Below, one piece after another: positions 49,301 through 60,126 of a stretch of 64,000 nucleotides of DNA. The notes below the pieces were generated by a model, which did no database searches, was not told where the DNA came from, and was given only the letters and a program-made list of their open reading frames with translations. A program made the translations under genes and the position numbers. Positions within the stretch are counted from its first letter, which is position 1, and each line of letters starts with the position of its first letter. Origin of the DNA: Pseudomonas abietaniphila (GTDB lineage Bacteria > Pseudomonadota > Gammaproteobacteria > Pseudomonadales > Pseudomonadaceae); NCBI RefSeq assembly GCF_039697315.1, contig NZ_CP155619.1, positions 1,984,001-2,048,000 of the forward strand, read 5' to 3'.

Positions 49301-50146
49301 TTACCCCTTGACTGCGCCGGCCGTCAGCCCGCGCACGAAATACTTGCCTGCGACCACATAGACCAGCAGGGTCGGCAGACCCGCGATCATTGCCGCCGCC
49401 ATGTCCACGTTGTATTCCTTGACGCCCGTACTGGTGTTGACCAGGTTGTTCAGGGCCACGGTGATGGGCTGCGAATCGCCGCTGGAAAACACCACACCGA
49501 ACAGGAAGTCGTTCCAGATCTGCGTGAACTGCCAGATCAGGCAGACCATGATGATCGGGGTCGACATCGGCAGAATGATCCGCCGGAAGATCGTGAAGAA
49601 GCCTGCACCGTCCAGACGCGCGGCCTTGACCAGCGCATCGGGAATGCTGACGTAGTAGTTACGGAAGAACAGCGTGGTGAACGCCAGACCATAGACCACG
49701 TGGACGAACACCAGACCGGTCGTAGTGCTGGCCAGGCCCATCTTGCCGAGCGTGAACGACGCTGGCAGCAGAACGGTCTGGAACGGCAGGAAGCAGCCGA
49801 ACAGCAGCAGACCGAAGAACATCTGCGAGCCGCGGAAGCGCCACATCGACAGCACGTAGCCGTTCAACGCACCGATCGCCGTTGAGATCAGCACCGCCGG
49901 AACGGTGATCATGATCGAGTTCCAGAAATAGCCTTTTACGGTAGCCCATGCCTTGATCCAGCCGATGCCGGTAACTTCGGTTGGCCAGCTCAGCAGGTTG
50001 CCGCTGCCGATGTCTTCGGGCGATTTGAAACTGGTCAGCAACATCACCACCAGCGGAATCAGGTAAATCAGCACCGCGCCGATGAGCACGGCATAGATCG
50101 CGATCCGGCTCAGGCTGATGGAAGGTTTGGCGGCGAGACTAGTCAT
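49301..50146 (-). CDS. gtsC: Glucose ABC-transporter permease
   Basis: MalG-type inner-membrane permease of 281 residues with about six helices and the EAA loop near YYVSIPDALVKAARLDGAGFF, which docks on the ATPase. Overlaps gtsB by eight bases. Confidence 0.94.
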   Translation of the reverse strand: MTSLAAKPSISLSRIAIYAVLIGAVLIYLIPLVVMLLTSFKSPEDIGSGNLLSWPTEVTGIGWIKAWATVKGYFWNSIMITVPAVLISTAIGALNGYVLSMWRFRGSQMFFGLLLFGCFLPFQTVLLPASFTLGKMGLASTTTGLVFVHVVYGLAFTTLFFRNYYVSIPDALVKAARLDGAGFFTIFRRIILPMSTPIIMVCLIWQFTQIWNDFLFGVVFSSGDSQPITVALNNLVNTSTGVKEYNVDMAAAMIAGLPTLLVYVVAGKYFVRGLTAGAVKG

Positions 50147-51047
50147 TGCGCTTGGTCCTCAGCTCGGAATACAGGTAAGGCACGAGGATGGCGAGAATCG
50201 CACCGAGCATCAGAATCGCACTGGCCGAGCCCATACCCATCTGGCCACGGCTGAAGGTGAACGAGTACATGAACATCGCCGGCAGGTCGGACGAGTAACC
50301 CGGACCGCCAGCGGTCATGGCCGCCACCAGGTCAAAACTCTTGATCGCGATGTGCGCCAGGATCATCACTGCACTGAAGAACACCGGACGCAGGCTTGGC
50401 AGCACCACTTTCCAGTAGATCTTCGGCATGCTTGCGCCGTCGATCTGCGCGGCGCGGATGATCGACTGGTCAACGCCACGCAAGCCCGCCAGGAACATCG
50501 CCATGATGAAGCCCGAGGCCTGCCAGACGGCAGCGATCACCAGGCAATAGACGACACGATCAGGATCGATGAGCCAGTCCAGACGGAAGCCTTCCCAGCC
50601 CCAGTCACGCAGCAGTTTGTCCAGGCCCATGCCCGGGTTGAGCAGCCATTTCCAGGCCGTACCGGTGACGATCATCGAAAGCGCCATCGGGTACAGGTAA
50701 ATGGTGCGGATGAAACCTTCGCGGCGGATGCGCTGATCGAGGAACACCGCCAGCATTACGCCAACCACCAGACTGATGCCGATGAACATGCCACCGAACA
50801 CCGCCAGATTCTTGCTCGCGACCCACCAGCGGTCGTTGTCGAACAAGCGCGCGTATTGCGCCAGGCCCACGAATTTGTAGGTCGGCAAGAAAGTCGAGTT
50901 GGTGAACGACAGAACGAACGTCCACAGGATATAGCCGTAGAAGCCCACCAATACGATGAACATGCTGGGCGCCAGCACCAGTTTGGGTAGCCAGCGCTGC
51001 AGTGCATCGAACGGCGAGGCTTTGCTGAACACAGCAACAGAACTCAT
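50139..51047 (-). CDS. gtsB: Glucose ABC-transporter permease
   Basis: MalF-type permease of 302 residues with about six membrane helices; the EAA loop is near GVDQSIIRAAQIDGASMPKIY. The start at 51047 gives MSSVAVFSKASPFDALQRWL; an in-frame extension upstream would cross the decayed REPIN and has no ribosome-binding site, so it is rejected. Partner of gtsC. Confidence 0.93.
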   Translation of the reverse strand: MSSVAVFSKASPFDALQRWLPKLVLAPSMFIVLVGFYGYILWTFVLSFTNSTFLPTYKFVGLAQYARLFDNDRWWVASKNLAVFGGMFIGISLVVGVMLAVFLDQRIRREGFIRTIYLYPMALSMIVTGTAWKWLLNPGMGLDKLLRDWGWEGFRLDWLIDPDRVVYCLVIAAVWQASGFIMAMFLAGLRGVDQSIIRAAQIDGASMPKIYWKVVLPSLRPVFFSAVMILAHIAIKSFDLVAAMTAGGPGYSSDLPAMFMYSFTFSRGQMGMGSASAILMLGAILAILVPYLYSELRTKRND

Positions 51048-51117
51048 GGTGAAATCCAGTACAGAAAAATGAAATGCAGAGACCATTTCTGTAGAAGTGA
51101 CCGGAGTGTCGGTCCAT

Positions 51118-51194
51118 CTTGCTCGCGAATACGGTGTGTCAGGCACAGGTGCATTGACTGACACACCGCAATCGCGGGCAAGCGCGCTCCTACA
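51118..51194. repeat. Degraded REPIN between gtsA and gtsB
   Basis: Right arm GCGGGCAAGCGCGCTCCTACA is intact, while the left arm is reduced to CTTGCTCGCGAA. The interior has a strong inverted repeat CGGTGTGTCAG / CTGACACACCG. It lies inside the gts operon, where a stem-loop could protect the gtsA mRNA and raise the level of the binding protein over the permeases. Confidence 0.75.
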
Positions 51195-51211
51195 GACTTT
51201 GCTGCTACGCG

Positions 51212-52498
51212 TTATTTAGCCGACTTGATCGCAGCACCCAGCTTCTTCGCGGCATCGGCCGGATCGGCTTTCGGGTCGTTGATGAAGTTGGTCACGACAT
51301 CAAAGAACGCGCCTTGAACAGCCAGCGTGGTCGCCATGTTGTGCGCCATGCTTGGTTGCAGGCCGCCGGTCTTGGCGTCTGCGAGGAAGTCCTTGGCAGC
51401 AGTCTGGGCACACGAGTCGAAACCGTACTTGCCCATGTCGGCCAGCATGTCGTTACGAACCGGGATCGAGCCCTTGTTGATGCTGAAGACTTTCTGGAAG
51501 TTTTCACCCAGAACGACCTTCGCGATGTCCTGCTGACCGGCAGCGGTGCCCGCGTCTTTCTGCTTGAACACGGCGAGGGAGTCGATGTTGTAGGTGAACG
51601 CCTTGTCGGTGCCTGGGAAGGCTACGCACTCGTAGTCCTTGCCAGCGACTTTCTTGGCGGCGGTCCATTCGGACTTGGCCCAGTCACCCATGATCTGCAT
51701 GCCGGCCTTGCCGTTGATGACCTTGGCCGCTTCCAGGTTCCAGTCCTGGCCTTTGCCGTCGACGTCCATGTAGGTGGCGACTTTCTTCAGCTCGGTGAGC
51801 GACTTGACCATTTCAGGACCGGTCAGCGCGCCATTGTCCAGATCGACCAGCGCCTTTTTGTAACCGTCAGCGCCCATCACGGACAGTACGACGGCTTCAA
51901 AGACGGTGCTGTCCTGCCAAGGCTGGCCACCATGAGCCAGAGGGATGAAGCCTGCCGCTTTGAGCTTGTCGCCCGCTGCGTAGAATTCTTCGAGGGTGGT
52001 CGGGGCTTTTTCGATACCGGCTTTCTTGAAGACTTCCGGGTTGATCCACAGCCAGTTAACACGGTGGATGTTCACCGGTACGGCCACGTAATCACCGTCG
52101 TACTTCACCGTGTCGGAGACTTTCTTGTCGAGCAGGCTGTCCCACTTTTCCTGCTTGGAAACGTCTTTCAGCACGTCGGTGTCGAGCAGGCCGGTAGAGG
52201 CCCATTCCTGGATGTCCGGACCTTTGATCTGGGCGACGCCTGGCGGGTTGCCAGCCACAGCGCGGCTCTTCAAAACGGTCATGGCAGTCGAACCGCCACC
52301 GCCGGCGACCGCGCCGTCTTTCCAGGTGAAACCGTCTTTTTCAACCTGGGCCTTGAGCACGTCGACAGCCGCTTTTTCGCCACCGGAAGTCCACCAGTGG
52401 ACGACTTCGACAGTGCCTTTGGAATCAGCGGCCATGGCGCTCAGAGGGAACAACGAGGCGAGAGAAATGAGTGCTGCGAGACGGGAAATCGAATTCAT
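51212..52498 (-). CDS. gtsA: Glucose-binding periplasmic protein
   Basis: Solute-binding protein (family 1) of 428 residues with a signal peptide (about 1-23, ending AMAA). The mature sequence [20 protein letters not shown] is typical of Pseudomonas glucose/mannose-binding proteins. First gene of gtsABCD, under likely GltR and Crc control; an A/C-rich AACAACAATA motif lies about 13 bases before the ATG. Confidence 0.95.
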   Translation of the reverse strand: MNSISRLAALISLASLFPLSAMAADSKGTVEVVHWWTSGGEKAAVDVLKAQVEKDGFTWKDGAVAGGGGSTAMTVLKSRAVAGNPPGVAQIKGPDIQEWASTGLLDTDVLKDVSKQEKWDSLLDKKVSDTVKYDGDYVAVPVNIHRVNWLWINPEVFKKAGIEKAPTTLEEFYAAGDKLKAAGFIPLAHGGQPWQDSTVFEAVVLSVMGADGYKKALVDLDNGALTGPEMVKSLTELKKVATYMDVDGKGQDWNLEAAKVINGKAGMQIMGDWAKSEWTAAKKVAGKDYECVAFPGTDKAFTYNIDSLAVFKQKDAGTAAGQQDIAKVVLGENFQKVFSINKGSIPVRNDMLADMGKYGFDSCAQTAAKDFLADAKTGGLQPSMAHNMATTLAVQGAFFDVVTNFINDPKADPADAAKKLGAAIKSAK

Positions 52499-52650
52499 CT
52501 ATTTGACCTTTATTGTTGTTATGCATGAGCAAGTCTTGGCGCTTGCGCTGCATGGATTCTAAACAAGCGACTTGGGCGGACGGTAACGAAGGGATGCGCG
52601 AGTGTCACTGGATGGTTACATTCAAAAAAAACTAGGTAGAGGCCTGCAAC
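52499..52650 (-). promoter_or_regulatory. gtsA promoter region with candidate Crc/Hfq motif
   Basis: Minus strand AACAACAATA at 52520-52511, just before the gtsA ribosome-binding site, matches the A-rich catabolite-activity motif. TAGAAT further upstream (about 52559) is a possible -10. Together with the REPIN, this fills the 314-base gap between gtsA and gtrS. Confidence 0.45.
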
Positions 52651-52798
52651 TGTAGGAGCGTGGCTTGTCCCGCGATCGGCGGGGAACCCGCCGTAAAACC
52701 GTTGCAGGCGGTGTATCAGGACGGCAAGGACAGGAGGTCTTAAGACGACTACGGACGGCGCGCCCCGACGCAATCGCGGGACAAGCCACGCTCCTACA
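52651..52798. repeat. Large REPIN, GTGGCTTGTCCCGCG subtype, copy 1
   Basis: Arms TGTAGGAGCGTGGCTTGTCCCGCGAT and its reverse complement. The interior starts with the hairpin GGCGGG-gaa-CCCGCC at 52678-52692. Same layout as the copy at 63824-63957. It lies 14 bases after the gtrS stop, between gtrS and gtsA. Confidence 0.88.
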
Positions 52799-52812
52799 GG
52801 ATTTGCGCCAAG

Positions 52813-54279
52813 CTACTCAACCCCTCGAGGCAGATACAGCGTCACGCGCAAACCGCCCTCGCGCAGATTTTGCAGCGTCACTTCACCGCCGTGACTGTGG
52901 GCGATGTTACGGGCGATCCCCAGACCCAGGCCGTAGCCCTGCTGCTGTTTGCCCGCGAGGCGAAAATGCGGCTCGAAGACCTGTTCCAGACGCTGCTCAG
53001 GCACACCCGGCCCCTCGTCCTCGACGTGCAGCACGAAGGCCTCGGCATCGTCCTCGACGTACAGGTGCGCTTTGTCGCCGTACTTGATGGCGTTGTCGAT
53101 CAGGTTGCCCATGCAACGCCTCAACGCCAGAGGCTTGCCGTAGAACATCGACATGGCCTTGCCCTTCAATGTCACGCGCCCGCCACCGTTTGGGCCCAGG
53201 TACGGTTCGATCAGGCAATCGAGGGCGTGATTGAGGTCAACCGGCTCGATGTTTTCGTGAATGTCGGTGTCCTTCACGCACTGCAGCGCGCCTTTGACCA
53301 GCAGTTCAAGTTCATCGAGATCGCGGGTGAATTTGACCTGCATCTCCTCGTCTTCCAGCAGTTCGACCCGCAAGCGCAGCCGGGTGATGGGTGTGCGCAA
53401 GTCGTGAGAAATGGCGCTGAACAACTGCCCGCGTTCGGTCAGGTAGCGGCTGATGCGATCGCGCATGGTGTTGAACGCGCGCGTCACTTCGATCACTTCG
53501 CTACCGCCGCCCTCCACCACCGGCTCGACGTCGGCGCCCAGCGACAAGTCCCGCGCAGCACGCGCCAGCCGTTTGAGCGGGCCGCTTTGCCAATGCACCA
53601 GCAAGCCGATAAATACCAGCAGGAAGATACTCGTCAGGCCGATGAACCAGACCTGCTGCGACGGCAAGCCTTCTTCCTCAAGCATGGTGTACGGCTCGGG
53701 CAACAGTGACGCGATGTACAGCCATTCCCCCGGCGACAGCTCGATCTGAGTCACCAGAACAGGCGGATTCACCGGTTCCAGCGTCAACGCGTAATGCGCC
53801 CATGAACGTGGCAGCTCGTCGAGCTTCAGGCCGCTGTTAAAGATGCGCAGGTCTTCCGGGCGGACAAAGCGCACGAGGATGTCCGGGTCAGCGCCCAGAT
53901 TCTGGCGCAGCACCTGACCGACCACGTTGATCACCGCCGACTTGCGCACGGTCGGCTCCAGCACTTGCATGTCCAGCGGGCGATCGTTGAGCGACACGAA
54001 AAAACGCGTCCCGCCCATGCTCCGTAACTGATCGAGCACCAGAGGACGGAACGCGACCGGCAGCGAGCGGAAGTAGCTGACGCTCGCTGACATGGAATAG
54101 CCCAGGCTGCGGGCACTGGTGATCAGGCCTTCCATCTGCGTGGCACGCAGTTGGGAAAGCCAGATCAGGCTGGAAAGCGTTTGCGCCAGCAACACGGCCA
54201 GCAGGGTCAACAGCAGCATGCGCCCCAGCAATGAGCGCGGTACGGGAAGACGACGCTTTTTCTCGGTCACCATTGGCAA
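52813..54279 (-). CDS. gtrS: GtrS sensor histidine kinase for glucose uptake
   Basis: Membrane kinase of 488 residues: helix at about 18-38, periplasmic sensor domain (about 40-195), second helix (about 207-225), HAMP, then HisKA with phospho-acceptor H292 in AISHDLRTPITRLR and an ATPase domain (NLIDNAIKYG, DEGPGVP, GYGLGLGIA). In Pseudomonas, GtrS senses 2-ketogluconate and 6-phosphogluconate and phosphorylates GltR. It starts one base after the gltR stop. Confidence 0.92.
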   Translation of the reverse strand: MPMVTEKKRRLPVPRSLLGRMLLLTLLAVLLAQTLSSLIWLSQLRATQMEGLITSARSLGYSMSASVSYFRSLPVAFRPLVLDQLRSMGGTRFFVSLNDRPLDMQVLEPTVRKSAVINVVGQVLRQNLGADPDILVRFVRPEDLRIFNSGLKLDELPRSWAHYALTLEPVNPPVLVTQIELSPGEWLYIASLLPEPYTMLEEEGLPSQQVWFIGLTSIFLLVFIGLLVHWQSGPLKRLARAARDLSLGADVEPVVEGGGSEVIEVTRAFNTMRDRISRYLTERGQLFSAISHDLRTPITRLRLRVELLEDEEMQVKFTRDLDELELLVKGALQCVKDTDIHENIEPVDLNHALDCLIEPYLGPNGGGRVTLKGKAMSMFYGKPLALRRCMGNLIDNAIKYGDKAHLYVEDDAEAFVLHVEDEGPGVPEQRLEQVFEPHFRLAGKQQQGYGLGLGIARNIAHSHGGEVTLQNLREGGLRVTLYLPRGVE

Positions 54280-55017
54280 TCAGTAGCCGTTGCTGGCTTG
54301 CGGCAGCACGTTGGCCGCCAGCAGATAACCACTGCCTCGCACGGTGCGAATCAATCGCGGCGCTTTGCCGGTGTCGCGCAACCGCTGACGCAGGCGGCTC
54401 ACGGCCATATCGACGATGCGCTCCAGCGGCATCAGCTCACGACCTCGCGTGGCATTGCCGATGGTGTCGCGGTCGAGAATCTGCTGCGGGTTGTCGAGAA
54501 ACAATTTGAGCAACGCGAAGTCAGCGCCGGAGAGGATCACTTCTTCGCCGTCGTTGTGAAACAGTCGGTGGCTGACCATGTCCAGACGCCACTCATCGAA
54601 CACCAGCACCTCGCCACCCGCGCGCTCCTGACCGAACTGGGCGCGGCGCAGCAACGCCTTGATGCGCGCCTGGAGTTCACGAGGGCTGAAGGGTTTGGCC
54701 ATGTAGTCGTCGGCACCGAGTTCCAGGCCGATGACCCGGTCCGCCTCGTCGGAACTGGCGGTGAGCATGATGATCGGCACATGGGGCTGACGCGGATGCT
54801 GCCTGACCCAGCGGCACAGGCTGAAACCGTCTTCGTCGGGCAGCATGACGTCGAGAATCAGCAGGTCGCTCGGTTCATCATTGAACGCCTGACGAAACTG
54901 GGCACCGTCACCAACGGTACGCACCTGAAAGCCAGAGCGGCTCAGGTAGGCTTGCAGCAATTCACGAATCTCCTGGTCATCGTCGACCACCAGAATCGAT
55001 TTACTGACAGCGTTCAC
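54280..55017 (-). CDS. gltR: GltR response regulator
   Basis: OmpR/PhoB-type regulator of 245 residues with phospho-acceptor D56 in LLILDVMLPDEDG, conserved K in MAKPF, and a C-terminal winged helix (about 145-240, LRQRLRDTGKAPRLIRTVRGSGYLL). It controls the gts transporter. The start is the GTG at 55017 (MNAVSKSILVVDDD), with AAGGA about a dozen bases upstream; longer readings enter the REPIN. Paired with gtrS. Confidence 0.93.
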   Translation of the reverse strand: MNAVSKSILVVDDDQEIRELLQAYLSRSGFQVRTVGDGAQFRQAFNDEPSDLLILDVMLPDEDGFSLCRWVRQHPRQPHVPIIMLTASSDEADRVIGLELGADDYMAKPFSPRELQARIKALLRRAQFGQERAGGEVLVFDEWRLDMVSHRLFHNDGEEVILSGADFALLKLFLDNPQQILDRDTIGNATRGRELMPLERIVDMAVSRLRQRLRDTGKAPRLIRTVRGSGYLLAANVLPQASNGY

Positions 55018-55042
55018 TTTGGTCGTCCTTGTGGGCACTGAA

Positions 55043-55053
55043 ATTGTTGTTAT
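55043..55053 (-). promoter_or_regulatory. Candidate Crc/Hfq A-rich motif upstream of gltR
   Basis: Minus strand ATAACAACAAT, 26-36 bases before the gltR GTG. Same AACAACAA core as before gtsA and gap. Confidence 0.4.
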
Positions 55054-55070
55054 GGGCACAGATAACACAG

Positions 55071-55158
55071 TGTAGGAGCGCGCTTGCCCGCGAAGACGGC
55101 GGCGAGAACAACGAAATGTCGTCCAGACACATCTTTCGCGGGCAAGCGCGCTCCTACA
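55071..55158. repeat. REPIN-like inverted repeat, GCGCGCTTGCCCGCG subtype
   Basis: Arms TGTAGGAGCGCGCTTGCCCGCGAA and its reverse complement, lying between glk and gltR. Same subtype as 11991-12079. Confidence 0.87.
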
Positions 55159-55174
55159 CGTTCGGTTGCAGCTG

Positions 55175-56136
55175 TCAGCCTTGGGCAGCCAGCGCCTGAT
55201 CCAACGCCACACCGGCGCCCATCAAGCCCGGGTACTCGGCCGTCACCAGCCACACCGGCACATCCTTGAAGTAATCCTTCATCAGGCCTTTTTCCGCCAG
55301 CGCCTTGTTAAAGCCGCTCTGCATGAAAAAGTCGACGAAGCGCGGGATCACACCGCCCGCAATATACACGCCGCCGCGGCCGCCGACGGTCAACACATTG
55401 TTGCCCGCGACCCGACCGAGGAATACACAGAACTGTTCGAGTACGGCGCTCGCGACCGGGTCACCCTTGATCGCGGCCGACGTGATGGCGGCCGGCGATT
55501 TCAACACCGGCTCGACTTCGTCCAGCGCGCAGCTGACCTGATACAGCAGCAACAGACCTGCACCGCTCAAAATGGTTTCGGCACTCACATGTTCATGCTC
55601 GGCCATCAACCGCATCCACAGCATGGCCTCCCGTGGATTGCCGATCGGCAGGTCGACATGGCCGCCCTCGCCCGGCACGGCGGTCCAGTGACTTTCGCCG
55701 GTGCGGATCAAGGTGCCGACCCCCAGGCCGGTGCCCGGGCCGATGACCACGCGCGCGCCTTTCGGATCGCCCTTGCCATGACGCACGGTCAGGTACTCGT
55801 CGTCACGCAGCCGGGTCATGCCCAGCGCCATGGCTGTGAAGTCGTTGACCATGATCAGGTTGTCGATCTTGAGCGCCGAGCAAAACGCCTGACGGTTGAT
55901 CTTCCAATGGCTGTTGGTGAAGTGGAAATCGTCACCGGTGACAGGCCCGGCGACCGCCAGACAGATCGAGCCGACGTCGCCCAACTGCAGCTCCAGGTCC
56001 TGCAAATAGATCAGCAAGGCCTTCTCGGGACTGGCGTAATCGACCGTCGGGAACACCCGGATCGAATGCAACTGGTCGTCTTCCCAGATGGCAAAACGAG
56101 CATTTGTGCCGCCGATATCACCCACCATCGCCAATG

Positions 56137-56140
<4 letters not shown>
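55175..56140 (-). CDS. glk: Glucokinase
   Basis: ROK-unrelated Glk-type hexokinase of 321 residues; phosphate-binding [13 protein letters not shown] at about 7-19 and the sugar-binding region [10 protein letters not shown]. It phosphorylates intracellular glucose with ATP. Start is a GTG overlapping the edd stop (GTGA), giving tight coupling; an ATG four codons later is the alternative. Confidence 0.93.
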
Positions 56141-57963
<1,823 letters not shown>

Positions 57964-58101
57964 TGTCATGAACTCCAGGCTAGCGGATGTGGTCACCCGT
58001 TCAGGCGCTTACAAAAACCGTCGTGGAATCATGCCCCCAATGAAACGCTTCAGCAAAGGCTTTGATTTTCAGACAGTTGTGATGGCTTGACGGGTTTCTA
58101 T

Positions 58102-58116
58102 TTGTAGATAAAACAA
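58102..58116. promoter_or_regulatory. HexR-type operator 1 (edd-gap)
   Basis: TTGT-AGATAAA-ACAA, an exact match to the TTGT-N7-ACAA pattern reported for HexR in Pseudomonas putida. Confidence 0.7.
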
Positions 58117-58163
58117 AATACTGCCACTAAAAAGGCTTGTTTTCTATTTTTATGAGAATAATC

Positions 58164-58178
58164 TTGTAATTCCAACAA
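58164..58178. promoter_or_regulatory. HexR-type operator 2, next to gap
   Basis: TTGT-AATTCCA-ACAA, a second exact match, 22 bases before the gap ATG and overlapping the end of a possible promoter (TTGTTT at 58137, TAATCT at 58159). The right half is embedded in AACAACAAA (58174-58182), an A-rich Crc/Hfq-like motif. Confidence 0.65.
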
Positions 58179-58200
58179 CAAATTCACTGAGGACGGGTGT

Positions 58201-59202
58201 ATGACTCTCCGCATCGCAATCAATGGCTTTGGCCGAATCGGCCGCAACGTCCTACGCGCACTCTATACCCAAGGCTACCGTCAGGACCTGCAGGTCGTCG
58301 CCATCAACGATCTGGGCGACAGCGAGATCAACGCCCACCTTCTCAAGTACGACACCGTTCACGGCCCGTTCGACGGCACAGTGGAGCACGACAAGGAAAG
58401 TCTGACCGTCAATGGTGACCGTATTTCGGTCAGCGCCATCCGCAACCCGGCCGAGCTGCCGTGGAAGTCCTTGAACATTGACGTCGTATTCGAATGCACC
58501 GGTCTGTTCACCGACCGCAACAAGGTGGCGGCCCATATCACTGCAGGCGCCAAGAAGGTCATCATCTCCGCCCCGGCCAAAGGCGCCGACGCCACCGTGG
58601 TCTACGGCGTCAACCACGATGTGCTGCGTCAGTCGCACCAAGTGATTTCCAACGCGTCGTGCACCACCAACTGCCTGGCGCCTGTGGCGCAGGTGTTGAA
58701 CCGTGAGCTGGGCATCGAGAGCGGTCTGATGACCACGATCCACGCCTACACCAACGACCAGAACCTGATCGACGTCTACCACACCGACCCGTACCGCGCG
58801 CGTTCGGCGACCCAATCGATGATTCCGAGCAAGACCGGCGCAGCTGAAGCCGTGGGCCTGGTGCTGCCAGAACTGGCCGGCAAACTGACCGGCATGGCGG
58901 TGCGCGTACCGGTGATCAACGTGTCGCTGGTTGACCTGACCATTCAGCTGAAGCGCGATGCAACGGCCGATGAGGTCAATGCGATCATGAAAGAAGCGGC
59001 ACAGCACTCGAAAATCCTGGGTTACAACACCCTCCCGCTGGTGTCCCACGACTTCAACCACAACCCGCTGTCATCGATTTTCGACGCCAACCACACCAAA
59101 GTCAGCGGTCGCCTGCTGAAGGTGTTGGCCTGGTATGACAACGAGTGGGGTTTCTCGAACCGCATGCTGGATAACTGCCTGGCGCTGATGAACGCCGAGT
59201 AA
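58201..59202 (+). CDS. gap: Glyceraldehyde-3-phosphate dehydrogenase
   Basis: Type I GAPDH of 333 residues: NAD fold starting [18 protein letters not shown], catalytic C154 in [12 protein letters not shown], phosphate site [14 protein letters not shown]. Downstream of Eda in carbon flow. The motifs show a glycolytic-type enzyme, and HexR sites upstream tie it to glucose catabolism. Divergent from edd. Confidence 0.96.
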   Translation: MTLRIAINGFGRIGRNVLRALYTQGYRQDLQVVAINDLGDSEINAHLLKYDTVHGPFDGTVEHDKESLTVNGDRISVSAIRNPAELPWKSLNIDVVFECTGLFTDRNKVAAHITAGAKKVIISAPAKGADATVVYGVNHDVLRQSHQVISNASCTTNCLAPVAQVLNRELGIESGLMTTIHAYTNDQNLIDVYHTDPYRARSATQSMIPSKTGAAEAVGLVLPELAGKLTGMAVRVPVINVSLVDLTIQLKRDATADEVNAIMKEAAQHSKILGYNTLPLVSHDFNHNPLSSIFDANHTKVSGRLLKVLAWYDNEWGFSNRMLDNCLALMNAE

Positions 59203-59206
59203 CCTT

Positions 59207-59403
59207 TGTAGGAGCGCGCTTGGTCTGGACCGCATCCGGACGAACACTGAAGTCCAGCCACACTAGATGTGCAGGATGTACCGGCCTCTTCGTCCGGATG
59301 CGCCCAGACCGAGCTCGCGAATGCTGAAGTCCAGTCGCAGCAAATGTGCAGGAGGTTCCGGCTTCTTCGTCCGGATGCGGCCCAGACCAAGCTCGCTCCC
59401 ACA
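59207..59403. repeat. Composite REPIN with internal 77-base direct repeat
   Basis: Outer ends TGTAGGAGCG and CGCTCCCACA. Within it, two tandem copies (59242-59318 and 59319-59395) begin GAA-(CA/TG)-CTGAAGTCCAG and end with CCAGACC-(G/A)-AGCTCGC, roughly 85 percent alike. The arm GGTCTGGACCGCATCCGGACGAA pairs with both copies of TTCGTCCGGATGCG-CCCAGACC. It fills most of the 311-base gap between gap and the sigma factor. Confidence 0.8.
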
Positions 59404-59469
59404 GTAGACAGCCTCGCCGTACCTGCCTTTACATTTCCTTTGCAACTTTCCACCTTGCCAATGAAGCAG

Positions 59470-59488
59470 ATGATTAGCATTATCATTA
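59470..59488. promoter_or_regulatory. Fur box upstream of the ECF sigma gene
   Basis: ATGATTAGCATTATCATTA, close to the 19-base Fur consensus on the reverse strand (TAATGATAATG...), 26 bases before the sigma-factor start. It predicts induction by iron starvation. Confidence 0.7.
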
Positions 59489-59513
59489 ACTGAACTTCTG
59501 GTTGGGTATCCCT

Positions 59514-60029
59514 GTGAGTCAGTCTCACTTCAACGACGTTTTCCTCGCACGACGAACGATCCTGCTACGCACGCTGCAGCGCATGGTCCGCAACCCCAGT
59601 ACCGCCGAAGATTTGCTGCAGGAAACCTACCTGCGCGTGACCCGTGCGCTGGGTGAACGCGCCATCGCTCATCTCGAGCCTTTCGTTTTCCAGACCGCAC
59701 GCAATCTGGCGCTGGATCACTTACGCGCCCACCGAATCCATTCGCGCACCATCGTCGACGATGCGCCTATTGCCGACATCCACAATGTGGTCGCGCCCGA
59801 CGCTGCGCTGGAGGATGCAGCCCATGCCAATCGTCTGCTGGAAGGCCTGAGCGCCAGCCTGGAAAAACTCACGCCCAGGCAACAGAAAATCTTCACGTTG
59901 AGTCGGCTTCACGGTGCCAGTTACCTGGAGATCGCCGAGCAGTTGGGCGTGTCGGCCAGCACCGTGCAAAAGGAACTCAAGCTGATCATGGCGATTTGCG
60001 TCGGCGTCGCAGCCCGACTCGAGCGCTGA
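59514..60029 (+). CDS. FecI-like ECF sigma factor (iron-starvation type)
   Basis: ECF sigma of 171 residues. Region 2 includes PSTAEDLLQETYLRVTRAL, followed by FVFQTARNLALDHLRAHRI; region 4 (about 115-165) has the helix-turn-helix SYLEIAEQLGVSASTVQKELK. The start is the GTG at 59514 giving MSQSHFNDVFLARR, the family opening; the TTG four codons earlier is less likely. Together with the FecR-like gene and the receptor it forms a cell-surface signalling set. A Fur box precedes it. Confidence 0.92.
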   Translation: MSQSHFNDVFLARRTILLRTLQRMVRNPSTAEDLLQETYLRVTRALGERAIAHLEPFVFQTARNLALDHLRAHRIHSRTIVDDAPIADIHNVVAPDAALEDAAHANRLLEGLSASLEKLTPRQQKIFTLSRLHGASYLEIAEQLGVSASTVQKELKLIMAICVGVAARLER

Positions 60030-60126
60030 TGAGAGCGGCTTGATCCAAACGATAAGAAACCCGGCGGCCGGTCAGCGACTGTAAGCGCTAAACTTCCGCC
60101 CCAAACCGTGTACCCGAGGACGCTCC

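Noticed and set aside
59207..59403. Possible small CRISPR array because of repeated units after gap
   Set aside because: Only two adjacent copies of about 77 bases with no spacers, flanked by REP ends; no cas genes.
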